This document shows, one piece after another, positions 54,061 to 63,598 of a DNA stretch of 64,000 nucleotides. The notes beneath the pieces are model-generated. The model ran no database searches. It was not told where the DNA came from and saw only the letters and a list, made by a program, of their open reading frames with translations. The position numbers and the translations under genes were made by a program. How positions within the stretch are numbered: the first letter of the stretch is position 1; the number at the start of each line of letters is the position of its first letter. Location of the stretch: assembly GCA_016196565.1 (NCBI GenBank), contig JACPXK010000006.1, positions 76,098 to 140,097 on the forward strand. Direction: 5' to 3'. Origin of the DNA: Candidatus Omnitrophota bacterium. GTDB lineage: Bacteria > Omnitrophota > Omnitrophia > Omnitrophales > Aquincolibacteriaceae.

Positions 54061-55341
54061 TTAAGAACTTAATGCCTTGTTGATTTCCGGCGCGACTTCC
54101 GAGATCACTTCAGAAGCCGTTTTTTTGCCGTTAAATACCAGATCCAGTTTGGGGTGAAGGTATTTTTCTTCCACCTCACGCCAGCGGGGATCAAAAGGGC
54201 TGAAAACAATATATTTTACGGCTTCATTGAGCATTTTTTTATTGGCCGGAGGCGCCGGATCTTTGGCCCATGTTTCCCCTTCCGCCACTGAAATGAGCGA
54301 GGGCTGAGCCAGTCCGCGTTTGGCAAGCTGCATTTGACCGCTCGGGCCCGTCAAAGCCTTGATCACTTCCCATGCTTCTTTTTTATGTTTGGAAGATTTC
54401 AAAACCGCATACCCCGAGCCGCCCGAACCGAAAGCGCGGGTTCCGGAGGGACTTTTCGGAAACATAGCGACATCCCAATCAAAATCATAGCGGCGAAGCC
54501 CCGGCGTTTCCCAAATTCCGGAAAGAAACATGGCAAGACGTCCGCTGGCAAACATCAAATCAATCCCCATTCCAAGATTGGAAAGAGCTACAGGGGTCGG
54601 CATGACTTGATAGACATTAATAAGATCCGCATAAAATTGAAGCCCTTCCACACTTTTGGGATCATCCAAAAGCGTACGGGTGGGATGATTTGCATCATCC
54701 ACTAAAGCCCCGCCATTACCATAAATAAAATTCTGCCAAGCCCAGCCGTAAAAACCGTATTGAATAATGCGCCCGCTTTCATCTTTTTTGGTAAGCTGAC
54801 GGGCGGTTTGAAGCAGGTCATTCCAATTCCAATCGTCCTTAGGAAATGGGATGCCGGCTTCCTGAAAAAGTTTTTTATTATAAAAAACACAGGCAAAGGG
54901 CGCCACATCGCGCGGGATGGCATAGAGTTTTTCGTTCACGGTAAAACGTTTGAGTATGGAAGGAAAAAAATCAGCGGTGGAAAATTCTTTGTCCGCCTGC
55001 GTGTAAGGCGTTAAATCTTCTAAAACCCCCTTGCTGGCGAAGGTCACAAAATAATCGACTTCCGTGGCAATAATATCGGGAGCGGCTCCTCCGGCAATAC
55101 GCGTCAGGATTTTACTGTCGTATCCGGTATAAGGCGTGTGTTCGAAAATAATTTTGATATCGGGATGGGCCGCCTGCCAATCGCTGATGGAATTGGTGAT
55201 GATCGTGATTTCATCGGGGCTTCCCCAAAAAGCGACCTTGATGGCCGTTTTCCCATCGCTGGGTTTCATGGGGCCGCAGCTGGAAAATCCAAACAAAAGG
55301 ATTAATAGAACCGCAATATTTTGGGCGGAATTTTTAAACAT
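54061..55341 (-). CDS. ABC transporter sugar-binding lipoprotein (family 1)
   Basis: A lipoprotein signal (LLILLFGFSSC) precedes a family-1 solute-binding fold: KVAFWGSPDEITIITNSISDW, GAAPDIIATEVDYFVTF, LYAIPRDVAPFACVFYNKKLF and MFLSGIWETPGL. It should capture oligosaccharides in the periplasm. No permease or ATPase genes are in the cluster. It heads the glycan operon behind a consensus promoter. Confidence 0.9.
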   Translation of the reverse strand: MFKNSAQNIAVLLILLFGFSSCGPMKPSDGKTAIKVAFWGSPDEITIITNSISDWQAAHPDIKIIFEHTPYTGYDSKILTRIAGGAAPDIIATEVDYFVTFASKGVLEDLTPYTQADKEFSTADFFPSILKRFTVNEKLYAIPRDVAPFACVFYNKKLFQEAGIPFPKDDWNWNDLLQTARQLTKKDESGRIIQYGFYGWAWQNFIYGNGGALVDDANHPTRTLLDDPKSVEGLQFYADLINVYQVMPTPVALSNLGMGIDLMFASGRLAMFLSGIWETPGLRRYDFDWDVAMFPKSPSGTRAFGSGGSGYAVLKSSKHKKEAWEVIKALTGPSGQMQLAKRGLAQPSLISVAEGETWAKDPAPPANKKMLNEAVKYIVFSPFDPRWREVEEKYLHPKLDLVFNGKKTASEVISEVAPEINKALSS

Positions 55342-55422
55342 TTTTATTTTTTTCGCTTTTTTACCCGGTTAAATGCTGGTCAAGATTAGCAGGATAAATT
55401 TAATCTTTGCAAAAGTCCGCAG

Positions 55423-55450
55423 ATTATATCACAGCAAGTTTGCGTGTCAA
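55423..55450 (-). promoter_or_regulatory. consensus sigma-70 promoter for the glycan operon
   Basis: On the minus strand a perfect TTGACA (55445-55450), 16 bases, and a perfect TATAAT (55423-55428). It is located 80 bases before the binding-protein gene, so that leader is about 75 bases. It is the best promoter match in the window. Confidence 0.75.
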
Positions 55451-55515
55451 CACAAGACAAGGGAAATTTGGAATAGCTTATCCCGTGGTGTGGTTTGAAC
55501 TTAGCGAGGCCCGGC

Positions 55516-56439
55516 TTAACTCTTGGGAAGTTGGATTTTTTCGAGAATGCGGTCTAAATCATCCAAAGAAAAATAATGGATTTCCATTCTTCCTTGTTTC
55601 AGGTTTTTTCGGGGATAAATTTTGACCTGTGTGCCGAAATGTTCCGCCAAACGATGCTCCAAATCAATAATTTCCGGCTTTAAATTCCTGGCGCTTTTGG
55701 GCTTTCTCCGGTGGGCATTGCTCCGCGTCACGATGGCTTCAACTTGCCGGACCGAAAGATTGTCCTGCACAATGCGGCGCGCCATTTGCCTTTGATGTTC
55801 CGGACTCGGCAATCCCAGAATCGCACGGGCATGCCCGGCTGTTAGTTGAGCGTTTTGTATCCACGCAATCACCTCTTCGGGAAGCCGCAAAAGCCTTAAA
55901 AAATTCGTAACCGTCACCCGGTTCTTACCGACCCTTTTGGCGATTTCATCTTGGGAAAGCATGCGTTCTTCGATGAGTCTCTGATAGGCTTGCGCTTCTT
56001 CAATCGCATTCAGATCTTGGCGCTGTATGTTTTCGATCAAGGCCCATTCGAGAAAATCTTCTTGGGCGATATCTTTAATGATAGCGGGAATTTCGATCAA
56101 TCCGCAAAGAAGCGAAGCGCGTAAACGTCTTTCACCGCATATCAGTTCATAAAGATTTCTCCCATTTTCCTTGCCAACCCTTTTGACAATGACGGGCTGC
56201 AATACCCCCTTTTCCCGTATCGAAGCGGCAAGCTCTTCAATGGCTTCCGGAGAGAATTCATGGCGCGGCTGATCATGATTGGGCCGTATGTCGGTAATCG
56301 GAATAAGCTGAAAAGCGCTTTCAGAAACATGAATCACGCTTTCTTGCCCGGGAGCTTGACTCGATATCACGGGCTTTGAACGGTCCAGATAAGTATCCGG
56401 AATAAGTGCGCTTAAACCTTTCCCTAATGCCTTTTTCAT
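55516..56439 (-). CDS. parB: chromosome-partitioning protein ParB
   Basis: ParB binds parS and spreads as a CTP-dependent clamp. The CTP-binding motif region ELICGERRLRASLLCG, the interaction helix EDFLEWALIENIQRQDLNAIEEA and the HTH (SQDEIAKRVGKNRVTVTNFLRLLRL) are intact. Two parS sites are 900-1000 bases away. It overlaps parA by 4 bases. Confidence 0.96.
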   Translation of the reverse strand: MKKALGKGLSALIPDTYLDRSKPVISSQAPGQESVIHVSESAFQLIPITDIRPNHDQPRHEFSPEAIEELAASIREKGVLQPVIVKRVGKENGRNLYELICGERRLRASLLCGLIEIPAIIKDIAQEDFLEWALIENIQRQDLNAIEEAQAYQRLIEERMLSQDEIAKRVGKNRVTVTNFLRLLRLPEEVIAWIQNAQLTAGHARAILGLPSPEHQRQMARRIVQDNLSVRQVEAIVTRSNAHRRKPKSARNLKPEIIDLEHRLAEHFGTQVKIYPRKNLKQGRMEIHYFSLDDLDRILEKIQLPKS

Positions 56440-57305
56440 GATGCATTTCCTCCCGAAGATTGAGAATGTGTGGTTTGTGCTTCTGTCTGTTCTGCCGGCA
56501 ATTCAGATTTGATGGAATTTTCTGGAGCCGTTTTTATTTTAGGCGAAAATCGCCGGATAAATTCTTTGCTGACTTCCCGATAGCTGATGGATCCCCGGTT
56601 GTGCGGATCATAAATCACCGCGGGTTCTCCGAAGCTTGGGGCTTCTGAAAGTTTTACGGAACGCGGGATGATGGCGCCGAACACTTTATCTTTGAAATAA
56701 TTTTTAACTTCTTCGATGACCTGCTGGGTCAAATTGGTTCTAAAATCCGCCATGGTTAAAATCACGCCGCCGATCTCGAGGCCGGCATTTAAATTTTTTC
56801 GCACCAACTCGTAAGCATGAAGCAATTGCCCCAACCCTTCTAAGGCATAATATTCGCATTGCAAAGGTATGATTATGTAATTACTTGCTGTTAAACAGTT
56901 TATAGTTATTAGTCCGAGAGACGGCGGGCAGTCCATGAAAATAAAATCATAATCATTATCAAGTCGCTGCAGTTGATTCTTGAGAATGAACTCACGATTC
57001 TGATGCTGTATTAATTCTAATTCCGCTCCGGAAAGATCGGTATTGGAAGCGATCAAATCGAGATTTTCAATTTTTGTTTTTTTGATCAACGTTTTGGGAT
57101 CAGACTTTTCCACAAGCAGTTGATAAGTTGTTAATTCTATGGAGGGCTTTTCCTCTCCTATGCCGCTGGTCGCATTTGCCTGAGCATCCATATCAACAAG
57201 CAGAACTCTATATCCTTCTTTGGCTAATAGCGTAGATAAATTGACAGCTGATGTGGTTTTACCCACTCCGCCTTTTTGATTACAGAATGAAAAAATTTGG
57301 CTCAC
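56436..57305 (-). CDS. parA: chromosome-partitioning ATPase ParA (Soj)
   Basis: The deviant Walker A motif is in SFCNQKGGVGKTTSAVNLS; VLLVDMDAQANATSGIG and FIFMDCPPSLGLITINCL follow. I place the start at the GTG 57303-57305 because AAGGAG lies 6 bases upstream; the frame is open 6 codons more. The Ser/Pro-rich tail of about 30 residues is not conserved. Neighbour of mnmG and parS, as usual near oriC. Confidence 0.96.
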   Translation of the reverse strand: MSQIFSFCNQKGGVGKTTSAVNLSTLLAKEGYRVLLVDMDAQANATSGIGEEKPSIELTTYQLLVEKSDPKTLIKKTKIENLDLIASNTDLSGAELELIQHQNREFILKNQLQRLDNDYDFIFMDCPPSLGLITINCLTASNYIIIPLQCEYYALEGLGQLLHAYELVRKNLNAGLEIGGVILTMADFRTNLTQQVIEEVKNYFKDKVFGAIIPRSVKLSEAPSFGEPAVIYDPHNRGSISYREVSKEFIRRFSPKIKTAPENSIKSELPAEQTEAQTTHSQSSGGNAS

Positions 57306-57323
57306 AAAATACTCCTTTTTCAA

Positions 57324-57339
57324 TGTTTCACGTGAAACG
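57324..57339. promoter_or_regulatory. parS site 1
   Basis: TGTTTCACGTGAAACG differs from the canonical 16-base parS only at the last base. It lies about 20 bases before the parA start, so ParB bound here could also repress parAB. Confidence 0.9.
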
Positions 57340-57424
57340 TGCTTTAGAAAATTCGACCAAAGAGTACTTTTTCTTTAATTCTTCGGGGCTATTTTAACGA
57401 ACAAAATAATAAAAGCAAGATGAA

Positions 57425-57440
57425 TGTTTCACGTGAAACA
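57425..57440. promoter_or_regulatory. parS site 2
   Basis: TGTTTCACGTGAAACA is a perfect canonical parS, in the gap between mnmG and parA, 101 bases from site 1. Confidence 0.95.
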
Positions 57441-57467
57441 TTCCTGCGGTGTGGGGTCAATTTTGAA

Positions 57468-59288
57468 CTAGTGTCCCTGGTGAGCGGTCTTTTCGAGGAA
57501 TACTGCCAAAAGGGACAAATCACAAGTTGAGAGTCCCGGAATACGGGATGCCTGGCCTATAGATTGAGGTTTAATTTTTGAAAGCTTTTCTTGGGCTTCG
57601 CGGCTTATCCCATTAATTTGACTATAGTCGAAAGAACCGGGAATCATTCTTTTTTCCATCCGTTTGAATCGCTTGATATCGGCAAGTTGACGGGAAATAT
57701 AGCCTTCATATTTTATTTCCGTTTCAATTCTCAAAACCAGCTCGTCGTCATTTATATCATGTGAGTATAAGTTATTTTCTAATATGTATTTATATGTTAT
57801 TTCTGGACGTCTTAAATAAGATTCCAACGAGCCGTTTCCGTGAGATATAGTCTTTAATTTTTGAACTTCTTTGCGTATGCGTTCACACTTTTCTTGATTT
57901 CTAGCATAGACATCTTTTGAAATTAATCCAAACTCAAAGCCGTATTTCATCAAACGCTCATCTGCATTGTCCTGACGGAGCAAAAGACGGAATTCAGCCC
58001 GCGAAGTAAACATACGGTAGGGTTCGTTGGTGCCTCGCGTCACTAAATCATCAATCAATACCCCGATATAGGCTTCGGAGCGGTCTAAGATGAAAGGGGG
58101 TTCCCGGCGTAATTTTCTAATTACATTTAGTCCGGCCATCAGGCCCTGGGCTGCGGCTTCTTCATAACCTGAAGTGCAATTAATTTGTCCGGCAAGATAT
58201 AGATTTTGAATTTTTTTGGTTTCAAGCGTGTGGTAAAGTTGCGTGGGCGGGGCGCAGTCATATTCGATGGCATACGCCAGTCTCATAAACTGCGCATTTT
58301 CTAGCCCGCGTATCGAATGAACCACTTCATATTGAACTTCTTGAGGCAGGCTGGTGGAAAGGCCGTTGACATAAATTTCTTCGGTTTGACGGCCTTCGGG
58401 TTCGAGATAAATTTGATGCCGCGTTTTATCCGCAAATTTGACCACTTTATCTTCAATCGAAGGACAATATCTCGGCCCAATTCCGGTAATGCGCCCCGCA
58501 TAAAGAGGGGACAGATGCAAATTTTTCCGGATTAATTCATGCGTTTTTTCATTCGTATAAGTCAGATAACAGGAAAGCTGATCGCCTTCTAATTTTTTTG
58601 TGCGAAATGAAAATGGGGAAGGAGGATCATCTCCTTTTTGTTCTTCGGTTTGCGGCCAATCAATGCTTTTAGCGTGAAGCCGGGGAGGTGTTCCGGTTTT
58701 GAATCTGACAAGTTCAATGCCTGCTCTTCGAAGAGAATCGGAAAGCCCCACAGCCGGCTGTTCTCCGCCGCGGCCGCCCGGATAATGAACTTGCCCCACA
58801 TGAATTAAGCCCTGAAGAAATGTTCCCGTGGTAAGAATGACGGTGTGGCCGTGAAATTCTTCGCCCGCTTGCGTGCGTATGCCGTAACACTTTCCGTCCC
58901 GAATAAGAATTTCAACCGCTTGGCCTTGTTTCAAATCGATATTTTTTTCATGTTCGCTTTTCGAACGCATATAAATTTGATACTCTTTTTTATCCGCCTG
59001 GGCACGCGGTGCCCATACGGCCGCGCCTTTTGAACGGTTCAGCATTCGAAATTGTATTCCGGTGGCATCGGTCGCAAGCGCCATTTCGCCGCCGAGCGCA
59101 TCGATTTCGCGCACCATATGGCCCTTGGCGATTCCTCCGATGGCGGGATTGCAGGACATTTTCGCGATGGAATCCAAATCCATGGTGAGCAGTAAAACTT
59201 GAAAGCCCGCCCTTGCGATGGAAAGGGAGGCCTCGACCCCGGCGTGGCCGGCGCCGACAATGATGGCGTCATATTTTTGTGTGTTCAT
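57468..59288 (-). CDS. mnmG: tRNA uridine 5-carboxymethylaminomethyl modification enzyme MnmG
   Basis: MnmG (GidA) with MnmE modifies U34 of several tRNAs. FAD motif IIVGAGHAGVEASLSIAR, NPAIGGIAKGHMVREIDALGGEM, TGTFLQGLIHVG and GLMAGLNVI are typical. Length 606 residues. Classic origin neighbour. mnmE, often nearby, is not in the window. Confidence 0.97.
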   Translation of the reverse strand: MNTQKYDAIIVGAGHAGVEASLSIARAGFQVLLLTMDLDSIAKMSCNPAIGGIAKGHMVREIDALGGEMALATDATGIQFRMLNRSKGAAVWAPRAQADKKEYQIYMRSKSEHEKNIDLKQGQAVEILIRDGKCYGIRTQAGEEFHGHTVILTTGTFLQGLIHVGQVHYPGGRGGEQPAVGLSDSLRRAGIELVRFKTGTPPRLHAKSIDWPQTEEQKGDDPPSPFSFRTKKLEGDQLSCYLTYTNEKTHELIRKNLHLSPLYAGRITGIGPRYCPSIEDKVVKFADKTRHQIYLEPEGRQTEEIYVNGLSTSLPQEVQYEVVHSIRGLENAQFMRLAYAIEYDCAPPTQLYHTLETKKIQNLYLAGQINCTSGYEEAAAQGLMAGLNVIRKLRREPPFILDRSEAYIGVLIDDLVTRGTNEPYRMFTSRAEFRLLLRQDNADERLMKYGFEFGLISKDVYARNQEKCERIRKEVQKLKTISHGNGSLESYLRRPEITYKYILENNLYSHDINDDELVLRIETEIKYEGYISRQLADIKRFKRMEKRMIPGSFDYSQINGISREAQEKLSKIKPQSIGQASRIPGLSTCDLSLLAVFLEKTAHQGH

Positions 59289-59363
59289 AGTGTTAGTTCG
59301 TAGCGAAAGGATTTATCGCGCGATGCCGTACGCGGTTTTCATTTTACCGTGGCGGCATCGTAA

Positions 59364-61037
59364 TCAGTCTGATTGGTCTTCGTGATGCAGCACAATCACC
59401 ATGCGCTTCACAAAAGTCTGATGAATAATTGAAAGCATGTTATTCAAAAACCAATAAAGTACGAGGCCGGAAGGCATTTTGTAAAAAATAAATCCGAAAA
59501 TCACCGGCATAAAAGCAAACATTTTGGTTTGTTCGGGCGTAGCCCCGGATTGCGGAGTTAATTTTTGCTGCCAGACCATGGAACCGATCATTAAAAGAGG
59601 AAGAAGATTAAAGGCATCTCCCAAAAACGGAATGTTGAAAGAAAATTGGAAAAGCCGGTCTGGTTCGGAGAGGTCATGAATCCAGAAAATAAACGGAGCA
59701 CCCTTAAGCTCGATGGCTTCATTCAAGACTTGGTAAAAAGCGATAAAGACGGGGATTTGAAAAACCATAGGAAGACACCCCGCCATGGGATTGACGCGAT
59801 TTCGCCGGTAAAGCTCCATCATTTCCTTGTTAAGGCGCGCCGGATCTTTTTTGTATCTTTCCTGCAAGGATTTCAACTTCGGCTGCAGGGCCTGCATTCT
59901 TTTCATGGATTCAAAACTGATATGGGTCAAAGGCGTGAAAAGCAACTTCAAAATCAAAGTGAGGATGATGATATCCCATCCAAAATTACGCGTGTACTGA
60001 TGGCTGTACTTTAAGGCCCTCAAAAACCAGATTTTGAATAAGCCGAAAAATCCGCGGGAGAGCACGTCTTCAAAACCCACGTTAAAACTTTTCAAGGTTT
60101 CATAGCGCTGGGGACCGGCATAAATAAGAAAAGATTGTTCGGCGCGCGAACCCGGTCCGAGAGAAATGGGCTCAAGCCTGAGATCGGCTTCCATTTTTTC
60201 CTGATCCGCATGGGCTTCATTGGCGATCGCTTTATAATCGGGCTTGATCAACAGCGCGAAATATTTCCGTATGTATCCCGCCCAAAGAATTTCTTTGGAA
60301 ACAGAAAATCCTTTTTTGGCGATATCATGCTGATTCCGCGTTTCGATTTTTTCGGAAGTCGAAACAACCCCTTCGAACATTTCATGCTGAAGATTCTCGA
60401 CTTGGCCGTACAGCATCCCGTAATGAATCTCCAAAGGAAAATGTTTCTCCCGGACAGAAAGATTTTCCACCAAAACCCGGAGATGAATGACCGGCTTTTC
60501 GGGGTCCACTTCATATTCTTTGGTGATGCGGTATTCTCCCTGTTTTTCAAAAACAAATTCAAACAGCCCGTTCATTTTATCCGACCGGTTGAGCTTGAAA
60601 ACGGTCCGGGTCAAATCCGCGTCTTCATTCACTAACCGGATGCCGAAAAGACCGGGCTCATTTCCTCCCACGCTCTCATAAAAAAGTTTGTGGGTAATGG
60701 CTTCCTTTCCTCCTTCGCCTTTATACCAAAGGCGCGTGACGGTACCTCCGAGGGTAGAAAACTCCGTTTCGTAAAGATCATTTTCGAATCGAAGGACAGA
60801 AGGGGCAATCGGTTTCTCCAAAAAGGGCCCTTCGGGGGCGCTGATGGGTTTTTGTTCCGAAGCGATTTGCGGATTAGGCTTGACGACCGGTTCTTGGACT
60901 TGAATCGCTTCGGGTTGAGGCGCCGGGGGATTAATCCATTTAAGAAAATAGGGATAGCCCATAAAAACGAGCATTAAAAAAATCAGGGCCAGCCAATAAT
61001 TTTTATCGAGATTAGGTTCTTGATTCAACGGGATCAT
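59364..61037 (-). CDS. yidC: membrane protein insertase YidC
   Basis: 557 residues: N-terminal anchor, a large periplasmic beta domain as in diderm YidC (residues about 65-330), then the five-helix insertase core with WDIIILTLILKLLFTPLTH and NPMAGCLPMVFQIPVFIAFY. The groove residue that is Arg in E. coli appears to be Lys here. The periplasmic domain supports a diderm host. The start overlaps yidD by 26 bases. Confidence 0.96.
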   Translation of the reverse strand: MIPLNQEPNLDKNYWLALIFLMLVFMGYPYFLKWINPPAPQPEAIQVQEPVVKPNPQIASEQKPISAPEGPFLEKPIAPSVLRFENDLYETEFSTLGGTVTRLWYKGEGGKEAITHKLFYESVGGNEPGLFGIRLVNEDADLTRTVFKLNRSDKMNGLFEFVFEKQGEYRITKEYEVDPEKPVIHLRVLVENLSVREKHFPLEIHYGMLYGQVENLQHEMFEGVVSTSEKIETRNQHDIAKKGFSVSKEILWAGYIRKYFALLIKPDYKAIANEAHADQEKMEADLRLEPISLGPGSRAEQSFLIYAGPQRYETLKSFNVGFEDVLSRGFFGLFKIWFLRALKYSHQYTRNFGWDIIILTLILKLLFTPLTHISFESMKRMQALQPKLKSLQERYKKDPARLNKEMMELYRRNRVNPMAGCLPMVFQIPVFIAFYQVLNEAIELKGAPFIFWIHDLSEPDRLFQFSFNIPFLGDAFNLLPLLMIGSMVWQQKLTPQSGATPEQTKMFAFMPVIFGFIFYKMPSGLVLYWFLNNMLSIIHQTFVKRMVIVLHHEDQSD

Positions 61038-61230
61038 AGCCTCCAGGATGAAAGGGGTGGCAATTTAAAATCCGCCGGACAGTAAGTCCTAGCCCGCCCC
61101 AAAATCCTCTTTGTTTGAATGCGTCTTCGGAATAGGCGGAACAACTGGGAGAAAACCGGCAATGCTCGCCCCAATAGGGGGAAATAGCATTCCGGTAGAA
61201 CCGTATCAATAAAATCGCAATCTTAGTCAT
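61012..61230 (-). CDS. yidD: membrane protein insertion efficiency factor YidD
   Basis: A 72-residue protein with the family core RFYRNAISPYWGEHCRFSPSCSAYSEDAF and the ending GYDPV. The conserved cysteines (HCRFSPSC and ILNCHPF) are present. It lies between rnpA and yidC as in most bacteria and overlaps both. Confidence 0.95.
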   Translation of the reverse strand: MTKIAILLIRFYRNAISPYWGEHCRFSPSCSAYSEDAFKQRGFWGGLGLTVRRILNCHPFHPGGYDPVESRT

Positions 61231-61595
61231 GCTAAAATTTTTGCCTTTTCAAAAAGACTTTCGACTTCCTCGTGCAATGCCTCATAGCCGGGCACGCCGT
61301 TTTGGCGTTTGGCTTGAACGATAAGCGATACTCCCCGCAAAAGCCGGTTTTGATGCGTTCTAAAAATTTCCCGAAATCGCCGTTTCCATAAATTTCTTTG
61401 AACCGCTTTCGCAAATGCCTTCCGGCTGACCATAATCGCCAGCTTGGGCCGGCCCTGCACAAGACTTTGAGACTCGCGGCTCCGGTAAACCCAGACATTC
61501 AATAAACGGCCTTGAATACGATTCCCTTTTTTGAAAATCATCTCAAACGCCTTGGGCTTTGCGATTCTCTGCGAGGAAAGCAGGCGTTCATTCAT
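61227..61595 (-). CDS. rnpA: ribonuclease P protein component
   Basis: RnpA assists the RNase P RNA in trimming tRNA 5' ends. The RNR-type motif is in KAVQRNLWKRRFREIFR; the N-terminal RIAKPKAFEMIFKKGNRI is also typical. Length 122 residues. It follows rpmH by 3 bases. Confidence 0.95.
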   Translation of the reverse strand: MNERLLSSQRIAKPKAFEMIFKKGNRIQGRLLNVWVYRSRESQSLVQGRPKLAIMVSRKAFAKAVQRNLWKRRFREIFRTHQNRLLRGVSLIVQAKRQNGVPGYEALHEEVESLFEKAKILA

Positions 61596-61598
61596 GCT

Positions 61599-61742
61599 TT
61601 AAGAATAAATCGGGATTAAGCGCTTTCTGCCTTTTTTGCGGCGGCGGCGAAGGACATCTTTTCCGCCCCGTGTTTTAGTGCGGGCCAAAAAGCCGTGTTT
61701 TGTACGGCGTTTTCTTTTGGAGGGCTGATACGTTCTTTTCAC
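61599..61742 (-). CDS. rpmH: 50S ribosomal protein bL34
   Basis: A 47-residue basic protein beginning [18 protein letters not shown] and ending with [13 protein letters not shown]. It is the expected first gene of the rpmH-rnpA-yidD-yidC string. The start is GTG at 61740-61742 with AAAGG 7 bases upstream. Confidence 0.95.
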   Translation of the reverse strand: MKRTYQPSKRKRRTKHGFLARTKTRGGKDVLRRRRKKGRKRLIPIYS

Positions 61743-62119
61743 AGGGTTACCTTTCTTGATCGAATCTTGATCTAAAAAAACTTAGTTTGAACTGCCGGTT
61801 GATCGCGGCGCGCGATTATACTAAAAATAGAAATAAAAATCATAGACATTTTGCGGCTCGAGAGTAAAATGTCTCACGTTTTATTCGAGGATTGATTCCG
61901 AAACTTCCTGCACGGCTTCGAAGTACAGAGCCCATGTTGATAAACTGTATATAAAAACTGCGGTCCTTGGTCAAGATTTTTGTTTAAACCAGCCCGCTGA
62001 AGCAAAAATTCGATTTTTTGTATTTGTAAGTATTTGTAATTAAAAGACTTATAATAAAACAGTAAATGTTTCTAGACCAGTATAAACTTATCTAACTAAT
62101 TAATCTTTGTTTATTTCCT
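61743..62119. promoter_or_regulatory. rpmH-dnaA intergenic region, probable part of the origin
   Basis: 377 bases without a gene, AT-rich on the dnaA side. On the minus strand a TATAAT at 61815-61820 may serve rpmH, 73 bases before its start. On the plus strand a TATAAT at 62050-62055 may serve dnaA; neither has a convincing -35. TGTTGATAA at 61935-61943 matches a DnaA box at 8 of 9 positions, and a perfect box overlaps the dnaA start. Confidence 0.6.
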
Positions 62120-62127
62120 GTGGATAA
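62119..62127 (+). promoter_or_regulatory. perfect DnaA box overlapping the dnaA start codon
   Basis: TGTGGATAA covers the GTG start of dnaA. Binding of DnaA here could block its own translation start region or transcription. Confidence 0.7.
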
Positions 62128-63535
62128 AACCTTGATAGATCTTCCTTCCGCTCCCTCTGCAAACAAAGTCCCGGCCCCCAAAAAAAATGGGAATTGGGGC
62201 GCTTCGGCCTGGGAAAAAATTCGCCCTATTTTGGCGCGCGAGCTGAGCGAACAATCTTTCAAAACATGGTTTGAGCCCCTCAGAAGCCTTGAACTTACGG
62301 ATTCTTTATTAATTCTTGCCGTGCCGGATAGTTACTACGGCCAGTGGCTGAAAGATCATTATCAGGATTTAATCACAAGCGCGGTCAAAGAGGCCTTCGG
62401 TAAACAGGTCGAAATTAAATATGAGGTCGTCAGCGTGCCGGCAAAACCGGTGCCTGTCAATGCGCCGGTCGAATCCTCGCCGCGCCCAAAATATCCCTCC
62501 GCTTCCGGGGATAGCGGTTTGAATCATAAATATACCTTCGATGATTTTGTGGCGGGACCCGGTAATCGTTTCGCTCATGCGGCGGCGCTGGCGGTTGTGG
62601 ATGCTCCGGCCAAACAATATAATCCTCTTTTTATTTACGGCCCGGTTGGTCTCGGAAAAACGCATTTGATGCAAGCCATAGCTCATGCCATTATTAAAAA
62701 ATCCCCGGATTTTCGCGTGCTTTATATTTCGAGCGAAAAATTTACCAATCAACTTATCACCGCGATTCAAACCCGCACCACCCAGCAATTCCGGGCCCGT
62801 TACCGGCATTGCGATCTTCTTTTGATTGACGATATTCACTTCATCGCCGAAAAAGAAGCGACTCAGGAAGAATTCTTTCACACCTTCAATACGCTTTATG
62901 ACGCGCATAAACAAATTGTGGTTTCCAGCGATCGCCCCCCGCGTGATATCCCGGGACTTGAAGAGCGTTTGGTGTCGCGTTTTGCGTGGGGACTGATCAC
63001 GGATATTCAACCTCCTGATTTCGAAACGCGCGTTGCTATTTTAAAAAAGAAAATGGAAAAAGAAACGGTGGTGGTTCCCGATGATGTGGCATATTTCATC
63101 GCGAGCAAAATAAAATCCAATATCCGCGAACTGGAAGGGGCGCTCATCCGCGTGGTTGCTTACGGAGAACTTACGCGCACAAAAATCGATTTAAAACTTG
63201 CGCAGCAAATTTTAAGCGCTTCTTTAAAAGAAGAAGAACATAAAATCAGTATGGAAAAAATCCAGCGCATTGTGGCGGCTTTTTTTAATTTAAGGGTATC
63301 GGACCTTCGTGCTAAACGCCGGTCCCGTTCGATTGCGCATCCCCGGCAAATCGCCATGTATTTGATCCGGCAGTTAACTTCTCATTCCCTTCCGGAAATT
63401 GGGGAATATTTCGGCGGCCGGGATCACACGACGGTGCTTCATGCCTTTAATAAGGTGGGGAAAGAATTCGAAGAAAATGCTAAAATCCGGCAGCTCGTAA
63501 CCGAAATCACTGAATTGTTGAAAAGAGCGGAGTAG
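62120..63535 (+). CDS. dnaA: chromosomal replication initiator DnaA
   Basis: Domain I (WEKIRPILARELSEQSFKTWF), a short linker, the AAA+ domain with Walker A at 174-181 (GPVGLGKTH) and Walker B LLIDDIHFIAEKE, and the DNA-binding domain with the signature GGRDHTTVLHAF. The start is GTG at 62120 without a good Shine-Dalgarno. 471 residues. It is the first gene of the rightward replichore. Confidence 0.97.
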   Translation: MDKTLIDLPSAPSANKVPAPKKNGNWGASAWEKIRPILARELSEQSFKTWFEPLRSLELTDSLLILAVPDSYYGQWLKDHYQDLITSAVKEAFGKQVEIKYEVVSVPAKPVPVNAPVESSPRPKYPSASGDSGLNHKYTFDDFVAGPGNRFAHAAALAVVDAPAKQYNPLFIYGPVGLGKTHLMQAIAHAIIKKSPDFRVLYISSEKFTNQLITAIQTRTTQQFRARYRHCDLLLIDDIHFIAEKEATQEEFFHTFNTLYDAHKQIVVSSDRPPRDIPGLEERLVSRFAWGLITDIQPPDFETRVAILKKKMEKETVVVPDDVAYFIASKIKSNIRELEGALIRVVAYGELTRTKIDLKLAQQILSASLKEEEHKISMEKIQRIVAAFFNLRVSDLRAKRRSRSIAHPRQIAMYLIRQLTSHSLPEIGEYFGGRDHTTVLHAFNKVGKEFEENAKIRQLVTEITELLKRAE

Positions 63536-63589
63536 TTATAAACAGGTTTCAACCACTTTAAGTTGTTTCAAATTAATAAGTTAGGCTAT

Positions 63590-63598
63590 TTATCCACA
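63590..63598 (+). promoter_or_regulatory. perfect DnaA box between dnaA and dnaN
   Basis: TTATCCACA in the 138-base gap; a weaker TTATAAACA lies at 63536-63544. The gap is AT-rich and may belong to oriC. Confidence 0.65.

Noticed and set aside
61743..62119. Small genes or an RNA gene in the gap before dnaA
   Set aside because: No convincing start with a ribosome-binding site and no recognisable RNA structure; the content fits origin and promoter DNA.
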